Origin: Anseranas semipalmata
Taxonomy: Eukaryota > Chordata > Aves > Anseriformes > Anseranatidae
Direction: 5' to 3'
Assembly: GCA_013399115.1 (NCBI GenBank)
Contig: VXAA01000859.1
Span: 468,430-532,429, forward strand
DNA: 64,000 bases
Shown here piece by piece: positions 12,101 to 27,100 of this stretch. Positions within the stretch are counted from its first letter, which is position 1, and each line of letters begins with the position of its first letter. The translations under genes and the position numbers were made by a program. The notes beneath the pieces are model-generated. The model was not told where the DNA came from, made no database searches, and was given only the letters and a program-made list of their open reading frames with translations.

Positions 12101-15100
12101 AGCCTTAATTATTTTGATTACCAGTGTTTGACCACAGACGGAATGACAGTATCTGTGACAGACCTAATTCACTTGAAAAGACTCTGTAGGTCACTGTGAT
12201 ATGAACAAAACAAGAAGCCCCAAGACTCAAGTTCTGGATAGCTATTCTTCCCTTGCTCTGTTACAAACAGCTATCTGATATTCATGAACACTGAGTACCA
12301 ATACAGTGAAAATGGGTGAGATACCAAGCACTAACCACTAAAAAAATAAAACAGTAAGTGCCTGAAGTTGAACATTTAAACATCAAGGCACCTAAGTCAA
12401 AGGGTAGTGTTGATATATGGCCCTGAAGCTCAACAGTTACTACAGACCCTCCAACAGCAGAATTTCTGCAAGTGATCACAGCAGTTTGCCATTAGCTCCT
12501 CACCCATTTCCTCCTCCACCATCTAATGATACCTAATTTCCTCGTAGATCAAAATCACCCAAACCAATTTACTGCTAGAGCATAAAAGAAAGGGAAAAAC
12601 CTGAGATAACTCATTTCTGTCATTGAACAGTAAGCTTCTTTAACAAAGCCAAATCTCAAGAGAGAAAGAGAGGTACACTTAACCACTTCTTCCAAGAACT
12701 GTTTGGTGTTACATGCAAATGTACTTTGTGAGTCCACATTACAAGTGTTTGAGGGGCATTTATATGAGAGTTAGAAGTAATCTAACTACATCAGCCTGGG
12801 CACTACGCACCCGACATTGACACAGTGGAATTGGCTCAATTTGCATCAGTAAGTGAACAAACTGCAAATCTCATTATAAAGCTGGAGCTTATTGCAGCTG
12901 TAAAACGCAGAAAAATGATTTGAAGTAACGCAACGTTCCTGCTGCATTGGAGCCTGCAGTGAAAGCAACTGGATCTGTCCCAGGTTACGTTTACTTCAGT
13001 ATGCATCTCCTTGCATTTGCTGTGGGTTTTGTTGGTTCTGGTTCCTCATTTTAAAGAGGTAGGTGTTTTTTTCCAAATTCAATGCTTATATGCTGATGGA
13101 TAAATCTCATGATCCAAACATACTTTGCTTTAACAACAGATACTTCAACAAGAAAAGCTAGTCTTCTTGTACTTACACAGCATGTTAAAGTCTTCTCTAT
13201 CTAGGCTCTTGCTGAGGTAGAGAAGTCCTGTTTTTTCTCTGATTTGAAACCAATGATTTTCATGGGATCTTGCTCGAGAAACGATAAGATTCTGGCACAG
13301 ATGAAAGTGGGCCACTTCCCCATGTGAATCCCTCAAGGCGTGGATGCGCAGGAGCGGTGTACCTGCTGGCTGATCAATGTAGACGTTCTCCGAGTACTCC
13401 TTCCTGGGGAAGTACAGACCAAAGGAAGCTGCAAAGGAAGGCACACAACAGCAGAGTTGCTCCCAGTTAAATGATTTTTGCATTGGCATTTTCTTAAGGC
13501 ATTTCTAAAGAACTGAAGGCTTCATTTTCTAAGGATTAAAGCAGCATTAAAAAAAGATGAGAAAAAGGCAGATCCTCATCTGGTGTAAATCAGTATAGTT
13601 TTGCTGCACTCAAGCCAGGGACATAACCACCAAAAACCTGGCCCATGGTTTATGTTCAAGTTACAAAATCATCTACTTTTTCAAAAAAAAAACAAAACTG
13701 CTTTGCTGTAAATGTGGCCCAACTTAAGCAGAACACTTAGTGAAGCTCGGCTTGCCAGGTTTTACTTAAGTTCATATATGTAGCTCTCATCTCTTCTTCC
13801 TTTATCTCACAGATGATATTCAGAGAAGGAAAAAAAAGGTAAAAACCTAAACACTTTTTCTGCTGAGAGAAAACACAGAAAAACACAGAAACGTATCAAT
13901 GGCTCTCAAACTTTCCCTTGGATTACACAAAACCTTTCTTACATAGAAGTCCTTTTGTGGCTCCCTCCCTTTCTAAACAGGCCAACACGATACTTTTCCT
14001 ACAGAAAATTGGACTTGTTTAAAGAAAACTAATATGAAAGTCATAAGTACTTTAAATATTACAAATAGGAAAGCTCACAACTGACTTGCCTGAACAGGGG
14101 AGGGAAATATACATTTATTTTTAATACAATGAATGTGACTGACCGGTTCTCCAATTTTTTTCCTCTATCACATTATAGACATTTGCATTTAGTAGGACTC
14201 AGCTGCCCCTTGGTACTTATTTCTTCAGACAGTAGCATTTTACCAGGTCACTTTGCACCTGCCTCTCCACCCCTTTCCCATGCCTCCCTTCCAACTCTAC
14301 TACTTGCAAAGCTGATCACAGTAGAATAGCTGATACATGTTGAGGGAACAGTCAGTAAAAATAAACATGAAAAGCAGGGTGTAAGCAAACTTGAGTGAGT
14401 TGTTGGAAACACTAGAAAGCTTGACAGAGCTCTGGACTGTATTATGGTCATCAAACAGGACTACTTCAAATTTAAAAAAGAGAGCTTTGTTCTGTTAAGA
14501 ATAAGTAATGTTTGGTTGGGATTTTCAGAAACACAAGAGACAGGCCAACATCTGTAGCCACTGCAGCTAGCTGAAAGAGCACTAGTATCTTCTTTGGGTG
14601 CACAGGCAGCCCAATGTTGGAATTAATCTCAAAGATATCCCACCTGTAATTTATGTACAGAGTTATACTCATGTGCACTGAAATACTCAAACTGCCAACC
14701 TTGTCCTTCATCTGCACGGACAGCCTGTACTTGCTCCCATACAACAGAACACTTGCATTTTGCAGAATTTTGCTTTGTTTAATCTGATTTGACTAAGGCA
14801 TATAAAAGTCTCACACATCTGCTCAACAAATGAAAATAATAACAATTTCCATATGGTACGAATACAAGACTATCTTAGCTAAAAATCAAGCCAGATACAA
14901 ATGCAAATGATGGTAACGCAGCAGTAAAATAGCAAATATAAAGCCAGAACATCTTCAAAATACCATCAGGCTGTAGCACTTATTTTATATTATCATCAGA
15001 CCCCTTCACTATTCTAGTGAATGGAGAGGACCACAAACAAACTGTAAATGAGAGACGTCTAATTTCATTTGGAAGTACCACAGAAACACCACTCTACCTT

Positions 15101-18100
15101 GCAATGCTTCATGACATCATCAGTATGCCTGGATGCAGTTACTTCCATGTGATTTACAGGGCCCCATTACTTGTTCTACATATACTTTGCAATACATGAA
15201 TAAAGTGGTAAAACGATGCAGTAAATGAATTCACTCCGAAGTAATTAATTCAAAGGAAAGCAAACAATAATCTTTGAGAGTTTTAGAAAAGCAATTTAAC
15301 CAGTGACTCCTGAAGCCCCCTATCTGGAAGAAAACAGTTACTTCTGATTCTGGCCCCATCACCATCTTTTTTTTTTTTTTGTAAAGTGGATTCCTGAACA
15401 TTCTTAAAGCATTTCAAATTTCTTTCCAGTCTTGCTGTCTCTCTCTGTCTTTTTGGAAGTGCAGGAAAGGATGGGGAATATGTACCACTAGAGTTCCTAA
15501 CAAACAGGTTCATTATGAGCGGGATAAGGTGATACCAAAATAGCAAGCCCAGTCCCAGTGCAAATGAACAGGTTTCCTTGAGATATTTTCTATAAAATCA
15601 TGATTCTGCAGTTATGAAAACTTCCTCACAAGTAATTCAACACCAGCTATTCACTGCTCAATAAAAATAAATAAATAACATTTTATAAACACTTAACTGA
15701 TGCGTGCAAATGAGGCTTATACAACATTAGCAACAGGATAGAGAATTTTTTATTTATTTCCTTATTTCTAAGACTGAGGTGAACAGTTCTAACGTGAGTG
15801 AGGAAGGATGAAGGGGACTGCTCAGCATCACAAACATCATACAGTGCAAGAAGCAGCACTGTAGTAGAGACAGGAAAGCATCTCCAGTAAAAGGTATAAT
15901 TAAAGAGTATATATAAGCAGTATGGATCTATAAAGTGTGAAACTGGACAAAAAGAAAAAAAGGGAAAATGGTTGTAATTATTTCCTCACCTTAAACAAGT
16001 GTGTTAATCTGTACATGCACATGTATACAGACAAGATTACTGTCTGTCTATATAGTAAATGTAGACTTAATAGCAGGTAGAGAGCCTTCACTGAGATGTG
16101 CACACGCAGAGTCCCGCAACCACTGCTGCACATAACAGGGAACAGTTACATTGCAGAGCGCGTTTGGATCAGACCAAAGCTTTTGTAGTGAATCCCTGGA
16201 CAGACCCCACTCATGTTGCTCTGGCTCTTCTCGCAGAATGGTCTTGGAGCACCTGAACTTGACTCCTTCAGCCACATTCAGCCAACGGAGCCAGACCAGA
16301 GCTGGTCCAAAGTAAAATTCTCTGCAATGTTGACAGTGTAGGCATCAGCTCCTTAGGGCTGGCAGCTTTGCTCTTGAAATCTGGGTCCACACTGCATGCT
16401 AGTGTGTACACAGTCTTGTTTAGCTTAAACTTCATGAATAATTATTACAGACATTGCTACTTAAATGTGTCAAGCTTTGTATGCAACTACACCTGAGCAT
16501 CCCGACTGCTTGGCATTTGGAAAAAAAAAAAAAAAAAAAGTTAGCAGTTATGCTGCAGACTCCTTGAGATTCTTTGGCATATGTTCACAGGACCAGTCTT
16601 CTCCATTCTCAGAAAAAAAGGGAAAAAATCCTATAATATAAAAATTTGATTTCTCTGTAGATAACAACCGCAAAACAATGCTTTGTATTTTGAAAAGAGA
16701 GGGGGATTCTGTCATAAAATAATTTAGAATTTGTATCAGTAAATAACCTGAATTTTCTTTTTCACAAATATAAAAGCCACTTTAAGAAACTTGCTGCCAT
16801 CTTGCTAAGTAGAAGCATGACTTTTTTTTTCTCTGATTCAAACCTAAAAGCTGAAGAAATAGAATTTTATCAGAAGTGTTAGTTTTTAGTACAGAGCATG
16901 CTTGTACATTCAGGACAAGACCTTCGGATAGTTTTAAGTGACACCTGTGGATCTTAAATACTTCCATGTTTTACTTTGAAAACAGGTATTTCAAGTGAAA
17001 AGATTTTACAACACTGGAGAAACTTACATGGTTAAAATAAGAAAGTTATAAATTTGATTTAGTCATGTTATTGTATTCATCCAATGCTGCTGATCTTGAA
17101 ATTACTGGGATTTTGTAAAGTGGTTTGTGCTACTTTCTAATTCCATTTCAAGCACTGGAAGAGATGAGAGGTAAGCAACAGACTGCCCAGGTCGCAACCA
17201 CGTTCTGCAGTTAAATCTTTGGAGGTTGATTTTGAAAGAGACTTCTGAATCAGAAACGTAGCACCCACTTCTCTGAGTTGTGTTCATTCCCTTAAGCCCT
17301 AGCAAGTTAAAACCAGATTCAATAAACTTGCCATCTGCCAAGTACACTACAGGAGAAAGAGGTTCTAATCCTGGCCACCGTGCCTTGCGTCCTGAAAAGA
17401 AATCGATCTCAAAAAATTTGTGCAAGCTGCCTATGGAAGCCAGATGCAGTTTTTATTGAATTTGCCATTTAAATAAAGGGGAGTTGAGATGGTTAAGCCC
17501 CAAACTGATGTTTAAAGTGCTTTTTCTTAGGAATTTAAAGCAGAGAAACATTTCACGTCATAACCTTGAAATATATCATGGGAAGGTTTTGCTCTGTAAC
17601 ATACACGAGTAACATACTATGTATAGGAGAGACAGAGAGAGGGGGAATTATTGGAGTATTTCAGCATCTCTGAATATTTTTTCTAACAGAATTTTTCATC
17701 TTACCTCTGTTCTGCAATCAGTGCAGAAAACATTGCAATCTCTGATAGATGAGCAATATAACATGATAATAGCATATCAGTAACACACAGATGAGAAAAG
17801 TGATCGCGTTTAGGCGGATGTAATGCTACTGACTAATAGCTCCTACAGGAAATAGATAGAGTTATGACAGCATTTTTCCAGTTCAAGGAGAGAAAGCAGA
17901 TAAAAATGAGAGTGGAGAAATGAGATTATATATACTTTGAAGCCTTGATGTAAACAGAGCTTTTGAAATAAGGCAATTTTTCATGTGTTTTTTTTTTCAA
18001 TCATGAATGATAGGTGAATAGTGCCTTTTTGGAAACAATTTGATTTTTTGTACAAAATCTGTTGTAGAAAGCTTTTCATGTTTTTCATTTTTTATGCTTT

Positions 18101-21100
18101 CCACTATAGGTTTGAGTAGCATAGGTGGACTACTCTTGATGAAAACCAAATATAGCAACATTATACTCTTAATTAACATCAACCATGAGGAGGAAAAACA
18201 TAATTTAAATTTTCAGTCACAAAATGAAGAGGCATAAAACTTTTTTATTAGTAAACAGGAAGACTTCAGTGTGAAAGTCTCCCAAACAGTGTTTGCAACC
18301 ATTTTTATCCCGGTCACAGGCTTTGCTCTGGGAAAGGACATGCTTAGGCAAATGAAAAACAATCTCAAGTCCATGTGGATCACTTGCAGAATCTCAGTCC
18401 TCAAAGGACATAGGGGATGGTGAGAAGAGAGGCCAACCAGCACACAGCTGGGCCACTGCTCAGAAGCATCCTGTCACCCTGGTCCATGAGGCGAAGAACC
18501 TGTCCACAGCATCCTCTTCTACAGAGGAGCTGATGCAGGTTGTAGCAGCCAACCTCATGGCTAAAACCACAGAAGGAGTGAAAGCAGTGTACTGTTTAAA
18601 TTCGAGACCTGCCACTTGAGGCACATGGTTTGGCTAAGCAGATGTCTTACATAGCTCACAGAGAAAATTCAGAGCTTAAATGACTGCTGTTTGGTTTAAG
18701 TTACACCATGTAACTGAACAAAAGGCCCAATCTTGATTTAAAGACTTCAAATGACTGAAATCTAACATCTCTCTTTAAAGTTACTCTGGGTTTAATTATT
18801 CATATCATCAGAAAAATGTCTCTCTAGCCTGAATATTTGCTACTTTCCACCATTCGTGTTACATGTTTTCCAGTGAATGAAAACCTTCACAATCTCATGG
18901 TGTCTGCTGGATTAACAGGCATTTAGAACACAAGCACTAGTTTGTGTTTTTAAGAGAACATAAGGAAAAACAATTCAGCAAAGTGGCAATGGAATGAGGA
19001 TTGTTTTTCACTCAACAAGTAACAGACACCTGTGCAATCTGTGTCTGACAAAGTTTGTTCAGAGCTCCCCAGCATTTTGGAGGACAACACCGCAATTTAT
19101 TAAGAATGGAACTGACCTCATGCAATCAAAATCCCTCATCAAAAATTGACATGCATCTCAAAGAAAAGGGGTATGTTTTCAATGCAATGGTAGCCCTATC
19201 ATTGTAACATATAGGAGATAATGATATAACAGATGAACACAGGAGTCTGTTGCTAATAATCCCCCATTTGTTGCACAGCATCAAAATTCAGCAAGCAATT
19301 ATCTGGCAAGGTTAGTTTTGTGTTCCTGAAATAATTATCTTTACTTTTGATGAGTAGCCATTATGTTCCATTACTAGTATTAATATACCCAGTGTTTGAT
19401 TCATCAGAGAACAAGAGCAGCAATGCACTTGTATATTTTAAATTAAAGGATTCACCCACTTAAAGTCCTTCCAACCCCTACAGTATTAAGTAGGAAACTC
19501 GCCCTTATAAACCAAAAAGTCAGTCATTTAGAAAAAAACACTGTCACTTAATGGAAGGATAGCATGAAACAACAGGGCTAGAAACAACACTATGTGGATT
19601 GAATACCCTGCAAGGTATGCAGGACAATATGTGCCATTTAACACAGGCTGATCCATCCCACAAGAATAAAAATGCTTCTGCCAGCATTTAGATGAATGGC
19701 TCTTCAGTCAGAGATGGTTTAACTGAGAGAACAATCTCCACCTTTATGCAGGGAATCACTCCAACCTCTCCTTTGGTTCAGCAGCCGGATTTTAAATGAA
19801 GAACTCCTCACTGAGCTATCCATCATTGCCCTGGGACTCATTTAAAAGGTAATCACAGGAGAAGAACTATTTCCAATAGACTGGGCTACACATCACCAGA
19901 GGTAACTGCTCAGAGAACTAATATTCAGCAGGGCAAAACGTAACAGCGTTTTGTTAATAAATAAACAAATAATAATAATACAAAAAAACAAAGCACCCTG
20001 AAAAGCTGTTTGAACACCTCTGAGAGGGACCAGCCAACAAGGAGCGGCTCGGGAGCTCAGCTAACATCTGCAGCTCATGCCAGAGCACGAGCTAACAGCT
20101 TCCATTTTAAGCCAGGGTGCGAGTCTCAGCGCCAGAAGCTGAGGAGCGTGGGGAAGAGCTCGGTGCATGCAGCGCCGCTCGCTTGTCGGCTCTCCCCAGA
20201 GCCAGAAGGGGACACAGCAGCAGCGGGGGGGACCCCAGGCTGCGGCAGTCCCCTCTGCGTGCCTGCACAGCCAGGCATCAGGTGCACAGCCACCACTCAA
20301 GGGAGACTTTTTTGCACAAATACAATTATTAAAATATTCACCTGGTTTTATACAGAGAAGTCCAGTCAAATTCTGCCCTTACTTCCGTGAGTTTAGGCTG
20401 CAGCATTACTGCCCTCGGTATAAATTGTAGCACATTGGAGAGTCACCAGAACAATGACAAACAGAAGAACTGGCAAACACCTAATTAACTAGCAAGCCAT
20501 TAACGCAGCTCAGCAGCATGACGTTATTTATTTTTAGGTATGTTATTTTAAGCTGATCATTACAGAAATTGTGACAGATGTGATGCAAAGCAGAGAACAA
20601 ACTGTTTTAAAGTGAAAGTGAAATGAATTCCTGTTTTGTAACGCTGCTCTTCTGGATCCCAGGTGAAAGTGGACCACGTAAGGATCACCGTAGAGCTACA
20701 TGGAAAATATTCTGGAAGTAAACTCCAAGTTTATAGAGCTGCATAATTGCTGTTTCACCTGTTGTGTGCATTTATTTGTAGCACAATTGATAGAGAACAA
20801 TAGAATGAATTTCAATGGCAGCAGTATCAGCGGAATACACGTGTTTTACAGAATATGATACTTCCAGAGGGAACAGGTCCTTGCAAACTGATGGCAAACA
20901 GAAACAATACTTAACTAGAATATATTCCAGACCTAATAAACTGGTCCGCTTTAAGTTAATTGCCTCTCTTGTGACTTTCCTCACTAGATTCCCATGCTCA
21001 TATTGAAAACAAACCTGGATTTTGGACTGAAAACATAAAAATTATGTAGATACAAATATTAGATAGAAAACCTCAGTTGACTACCTCTATTAATCTGCCA

Positions 21101-24100
21101 GTAAGGAAAATGAGAATTCTACAAGACATTAATAAGATCTATCTGCCAAAGCCAAGAGATGTATCAGATAAGAAGAATGTTTTCTTACGGTGCCAGGCAT
21201 TTTGAACATAAATTTTAAACAGTCAAGACAAAAGACAGACCCTAAATTTGTCAAAAAGAAAGTATTTCAATTGGATTTATGAGAATTGTCAAGATTTTGA
21301 TTTTTGCCTCAACCCAAGATTGACAAATATGCATCTTCCAGAAAATGGGACAGTGAATTCTCTAAAGCTCTACAATTTCACTGATGTCCGCTTCAGACTG
21401 AGGTCAAACCTGTGCCTACACTTTCTCATCAGAGCCTATACTTCTAGGTAAGTTTCAGAAACTCACTTTTGAATTTCTTTAAGTGCCAAAAAGGCTACAA
21501 GCTTCTTTTCTCTTGCTTTCTTACAGTTTGTTATTATTTACTTTAGCAGGAAGGCAAGTTTTTGATGCTTCATTGATCTAAACACCAGTGTTACTGAAAC
21601 TTAAACCATTCTTCATAGAAATGAACATGCACAGAAAGCTTCTGTAAGCGATTGCGGGGGTTCCTGCAAATTCTTCAGATACTGATTCTGTCACTCCTTA
21701 TTATTTATGTGATTAAATAATAATTCTTTTTTAAATGTGGCTTAATTGCTTGAGAATAACTGGATGTAATTTGGCTCAGTATGTGTACAAAGCTGAAATG
21801 TCAGACAAGGAGACTGACTGACAATTGTATCGCAGCACCAGTTACATTAATAAGTGATTAATAGAATTGATTTCCATCAGGGTCAAATTTAGGATGTTTA
21901 CAAGGCAGTATGAAAAATGAAGATGACTGTTTCATTTTTATACGGCTCCATTTCAGTTCTGTAGGGTACAATTTATCTGGTTATATACATCTGGATATCC
22001 AATGACTTCTCTGTATTTTACTTTGGCAACTAATCCTGAGTTCAAGAGCACTGAAGAAAAGATCTTACAAAGACATCCCATGCTAAAAGCTGCAAAACTT
22101 AATGCTTTGTTTGGCTTTGCCTTCAGTGGGTGAGAGGTAAAAATCTTCACTTAATGCCTGTGAAGGTAGAGTACATGCACATACATACATAGATATATAT
22201 GTATCAAGATTATAATAAGATCCTAAATAAAGTATTTGTTGGATTACAAATTTGTGAAAATATACACACATGCACAAGAGCGGCATTGTCAGCCATTCAT
22301 TTCTTCTAAATGTTCAGCTAGAACAATTGGCAGGACTACCTGGCGGTGTCTCAGTCTATTAACACACACAGAAGCAAAAGGAAAAAACAGCTGCACTGCA
22401 ATGTCCCTATAAAAGGATTTCCATACAGCTCAGCAGTCATCTGCAGGATCATAAAGCCTATGGTTGTAAACATAAAAGAAATATTGATCCACAAATCCGT
22501 AATGTTAAGACATTATTCCTTGTATCACCTGATCCTGAAGTAGCATCTAAATGTCTAATAATTATACAAACAATAAAAGAAACAGGATTAATGATAGGTT
22601 CCAATTTTATCCCCACGCATAAACTACATAGCCTTTTCTAACTTAAATATGGAAGGTTACTTTGAAATATTTTTAAAAAATGATTTTTTCACTTTTGCAT
22701 GAGAATGCAAATCAATTTTTTTGTAACTGAATAAAGGAAAACTAAGAAGAGAAGAAATATATTTTTTAAAAGACTGGCTCAATCTTTGGAGGCAAACAAA
22801 GGTTTCAGGCATCAGAAACAAGAAGGCATCTTTACTGAGATTGCTGTAGGTACTTCCTTATCACTGGGAACATCTTGTACAATGCTATGTACCACTGTTT
22901 GTTTGTTGTTGTTGTTTTAAAACCCATGTGTTGGAACAGTAATGGTTCATAACATATTCTCCCCAGAGCAGGAAGTGGATAGGGCTAGGGGCCAAGCTAG
23001 CACCACTGAAGACCTACAAATACAAGCTTTGAGAAGTAATCAGAAGTTCTTAATTTTAAATGGTCCTCCCTTTTCTGTATTACATAGATTTATAGAAAGG
23101 AGCTGAGATTATCAAGAAGAAAGGCAAAACTGAGAATAAGAGCTGCAATGCCACAACACTCAGCTCCATCAGAGAAGGATTCTGCAAGTACCAATACTTT
23201 GGTCTACCATTTCTTTTTTGTCATATTCTTTGCTTTCACTAGTTTCAGTGAACCCTGACAGCCCAACATCATCCAGGTTCACGGTGCTCATGTTTCTTGC
23301 AAGTGGAATGATGCCACATTGTATGATAAGAGATGCCAAGATAAGAAGCTGGACTCAGTCTGCTGTTCTATTTACAATTTTCAACATAGAGCAAATTTCC
23401 TGTTCACCCTCCATATGCACTCTCTAGGTGAGTTCCAGAATGTGTTTACATACAACGTATATGTGGAGGTTGTGATGCATGAGAAGTTAGAGAAGACCAT
23501 GTGCATATCACCGTTCTGTGCTAAAAACAGCACACAAATTGTAAATCTCAACCATAAAATCCTCAATTAATAATGTAGTGACATACAAGTGCTCTAAACT
23601 CGTTATATTTCAATTAGCTTTCTCATATATTTACTCCAAAAATGCAGAGCTCGTACACAGGGTAAACATTATAACATTCATTTGGAGAACAAGGTACTGA
23701 AAACTAAATAAACTTAAACTCTGCAAAAAATAAAAATAAATCACAAGACAATCTCATCCACAGAAATTGTTCAGCATACTTGAAGATAAAAACAAATAAG
23801 CTTAAATTAATTATCTTAATCTTAGTCAGAATGACATCAGTATCACAATGCATTTTCCTGCATTAAGATAAGGATTTAGATCACTGTGCTGCTTCCTTAA
23901 TAAATATAAAAATACTAAATTTACACAATCCCAAGTCATGAAAATGAATGAAAAAATAACTGATGATTTATGACAAAGATTTGTATATGCACAAACTCCT
24001 GAGCTGCATTACCACTTTATCTCAAGTTTCCCCATTTCCTTTCCTCCAGCTGCACTTGATTCTGCATCATCAACATGAATGCAAGCTTTCCTGTCAATTA

Positions 24101-27100
24101 TAAATAGATGGAGTCAAGGCATCAGGGATCACTTTCTGACATTTCAGTGCAATTCAGCTGCTAATGACCACAAACACCTCCATCTATTTCCTATTCCTAA
24201 ACATCTTCACAGGGCAAGTACAATCAAGTGAAATATGTAAAAAGATTTCTCACAAATAGCTTTTTTACCTCATCGTCACTCAATTGAGGCCCTTAACAAG
24301 TGGTAACTGTTGACCAAATGGTAACCGTATGGCTTTTGGATAACTACATAACGTCTAATTCTTCTGGAGGGGATCAACAATAGTGGCTTCTCTACCTGAG
24401 CCTTGCTAAAAGGGGTCTGGTCTTCAGAGAAAGGGTGCATGCGTCACCTTCTTGTTTTCTGAAGGGTGGACGACTTCACTGCATCTTAATCAATTTTTAC
24501 TTTGGATTCCCCACTGTTGCATTGGAAAACCTATTTTCTATATTTAGCACAGATGTGTAAAAATTATCCTGCTAGACCTTATGCAGTGACATGGGAAATA
24601 GCCCAGCTTGAATTGTGTTTTATCCATACCTAATATCACTAGCTTCCCTCATTTTCTCCAATTCATGCAGTTCATGAAAGAGAGAGACAGCAGTATCATT
24701 ACCTCCTTACAGTAGGAGGCAATCAATGAAAACTTTTGCTGCTGCTTGTTGAAAATTTGCCAGAAAAACGCTAATGACATGAACGTGCCCCTCTCACAGG
24801 AAAGTGCTCTATTATTAAGAGCGGCTATTCTCTTTCCAAACACTCAAGGGAGCTATGAGCCTGCAATTCAATTTTTCAATCCAGGAAGTGAAATATCAGT
24901 GTAATTGTTAGCTTTATTTATTTATTTAAAGTTCTGTCATGAATTAACAGACCATTTTGGTTTGTATTATTATATTTTAGGTGATCTACAAAATGAAATG
25001 CAGGAGGTAAGACATTGTCAATTTGCTACTTTTCATTTTTAACTTATGTTATTTCCTTCTAAGGAATATACATATGCTTCAAATTAAAATAATGACCTAA
25101 AATAATATTATAACACATCTGCGCTTGACCTTTAATATTTTCTTAAGTGCATTACAGACCTGCTTGTAAAATAGCTTAAAAAAAAACCTGTATTACACCT
25201 GCCAACATAAAAAAAAAAAATAAAAAAAGACAAAAAACCACCCTATCCCAGCTGTGAACATCACTGATTAATAAAAGAGAAGAAGTTTTCCTCTGGGGAC
25301 TTTTAATCATGACCGCACAGTAGCTAGTCATTATGCTCTTGTCTTAAAGCATAAATGTTGTCAACAAAATGGCAGAAATTGTATTGACAAGGCTTGGAAA
25401 CAGGCTGACATAACACTAATGATAAGCATTTGACACTGACGGGTTTTTTAGACAGCTCTTATCAACTATCTTTGAGACAGAAATGAATTACATTGCATTT
25501 CTGACAAGTTATAGGAATGAACCAGAGAAGTCTAAAAGAAACAAAGAATGATACTTGGCTGTAGAAGGAACTGCCTCTAACTTTTCAAATCCATGGTACA
25601 TTCACATACCCTGGTACCCAGTTCACTCTTACACAGCAGTAAACTGGAGTATCAGGGGTCTTTTTTTCTTACAAAAGCTTTGTTTTCCTTTAACTGAACT
25701 TCTGGGTCTTAGCCCAGTCCTTTTCTGCTGGGTGTACCAAACCACCATACACACTAAACATTTCACCTTTAGTTATTAAAGACTGATTTTGCTTATTTCA
25801 TAGGTATCTCAGTGCCTTTTTTCACTGTAAGTTTTTACTGTAAAGTTAAATCCTTGCCCCACGCTTATATCCTCCACTGCCAAAGCAAGAGAAGGCAATT
25901 CCTTTCGCTCTCATACAGTCACTTTTGGTACAGGTTTCACTACTGAGAAAGAAGCAACGTTTCTGTTGGGAAACTTCTGATCACTTACTGTCTTTAATCA
26001 TTAACAATGTCTAGTATATATAGGTCTGAACGGAGTCCAAGGTTGCACTGATGCACACAGACAGCCTTTGATATTGACATTTATTCTGAACTACATGCAA
26101 GACTACTAGAATAGTCATTCTGGTCATACGTTTTCAGTGTATAAGCAAAGTGTACGTGACAGTGCCAGAACTGAAGAAAGTACTGTAGCAGTTCAGTGAC
26201 TAGCCCCTGAGCAACCCCACACAAAAAGAATATTTTTGCACAAAGTTTATTAATACAGATTTTCCTCAGATGGTGAAATCAATCCTTTCTCTCAAATTTT
26301 TCTGCTCTTTTTACAAGCTGAAAAAACCTCCAGTGGCATCTCAAGCCACAAAGAAATACTCCAGTCTCATTTCAAGCACAGTATCTCCACACACATTGTA
26401 TCAAGGCATTTAGATTTTTCAGCTCCTTTGCAAAGGTACTTGCTGCACCATTTCATCTAGAGCTCACATTTTTAATTTAAGCGTCAGCACAAGACCTCAT
26501 TTCCTCTGCTTCCCCTTTTTCCCTGTCAAGGCAGTAACATTCACAGGCTAAAAGACTATAATGCATAATGAAGATAGAAGTTCAGACTTCAACTGAATAC
26601 CACCAAAATATAAATTCAAAAACACAGGTTTAGTCTGCTCAGAAACTTTTATCTGTGCCTTAAAAGAAAGGACACAAACACCTGAGCATGAACAAACCAA
26701 ACAATGTTTTACATTATGGTTAAGACTCAAGTGCATTGACTTTTCCATGAATGCTTTCCATGAAATAGAGCTTCTCTGCAGCAAGAATGAATAGCTGGCT
26801 GGCTTGATGCTTTTTTCCCCAAGAATAAGTATGTACTTGTAGAAGCTTAATATGGTTTAAACTTAAAATGGGCATAAGTAAGAATATACCTTATCATTAA
26901 TGGTAACTATTAAATTTCACACCAAAAAGATATCATAAAATACAAACATTTATAACTCTCAGATTTCTGTCTATGCTACAGCTACCAATAAAATACTTGC
27001 ATTAGGGTGTACCCTTCCTTTCATAAACCTTCTCTGCTGACAGGACTCAAGACTAAAGCTAAACTTCCCTAGAATTTGCAAAGTCAGTGTGACAGTAAGA

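Noticed and set aside
13145..13489. 114-residue frame starting with an ATG upstream of exon 2
   Set aside because: The first 20 residues read through the intron 1 acceptor (tgccttcctttgcag). Homology to RET starts only after the splice site, and the last residues read through the donor.
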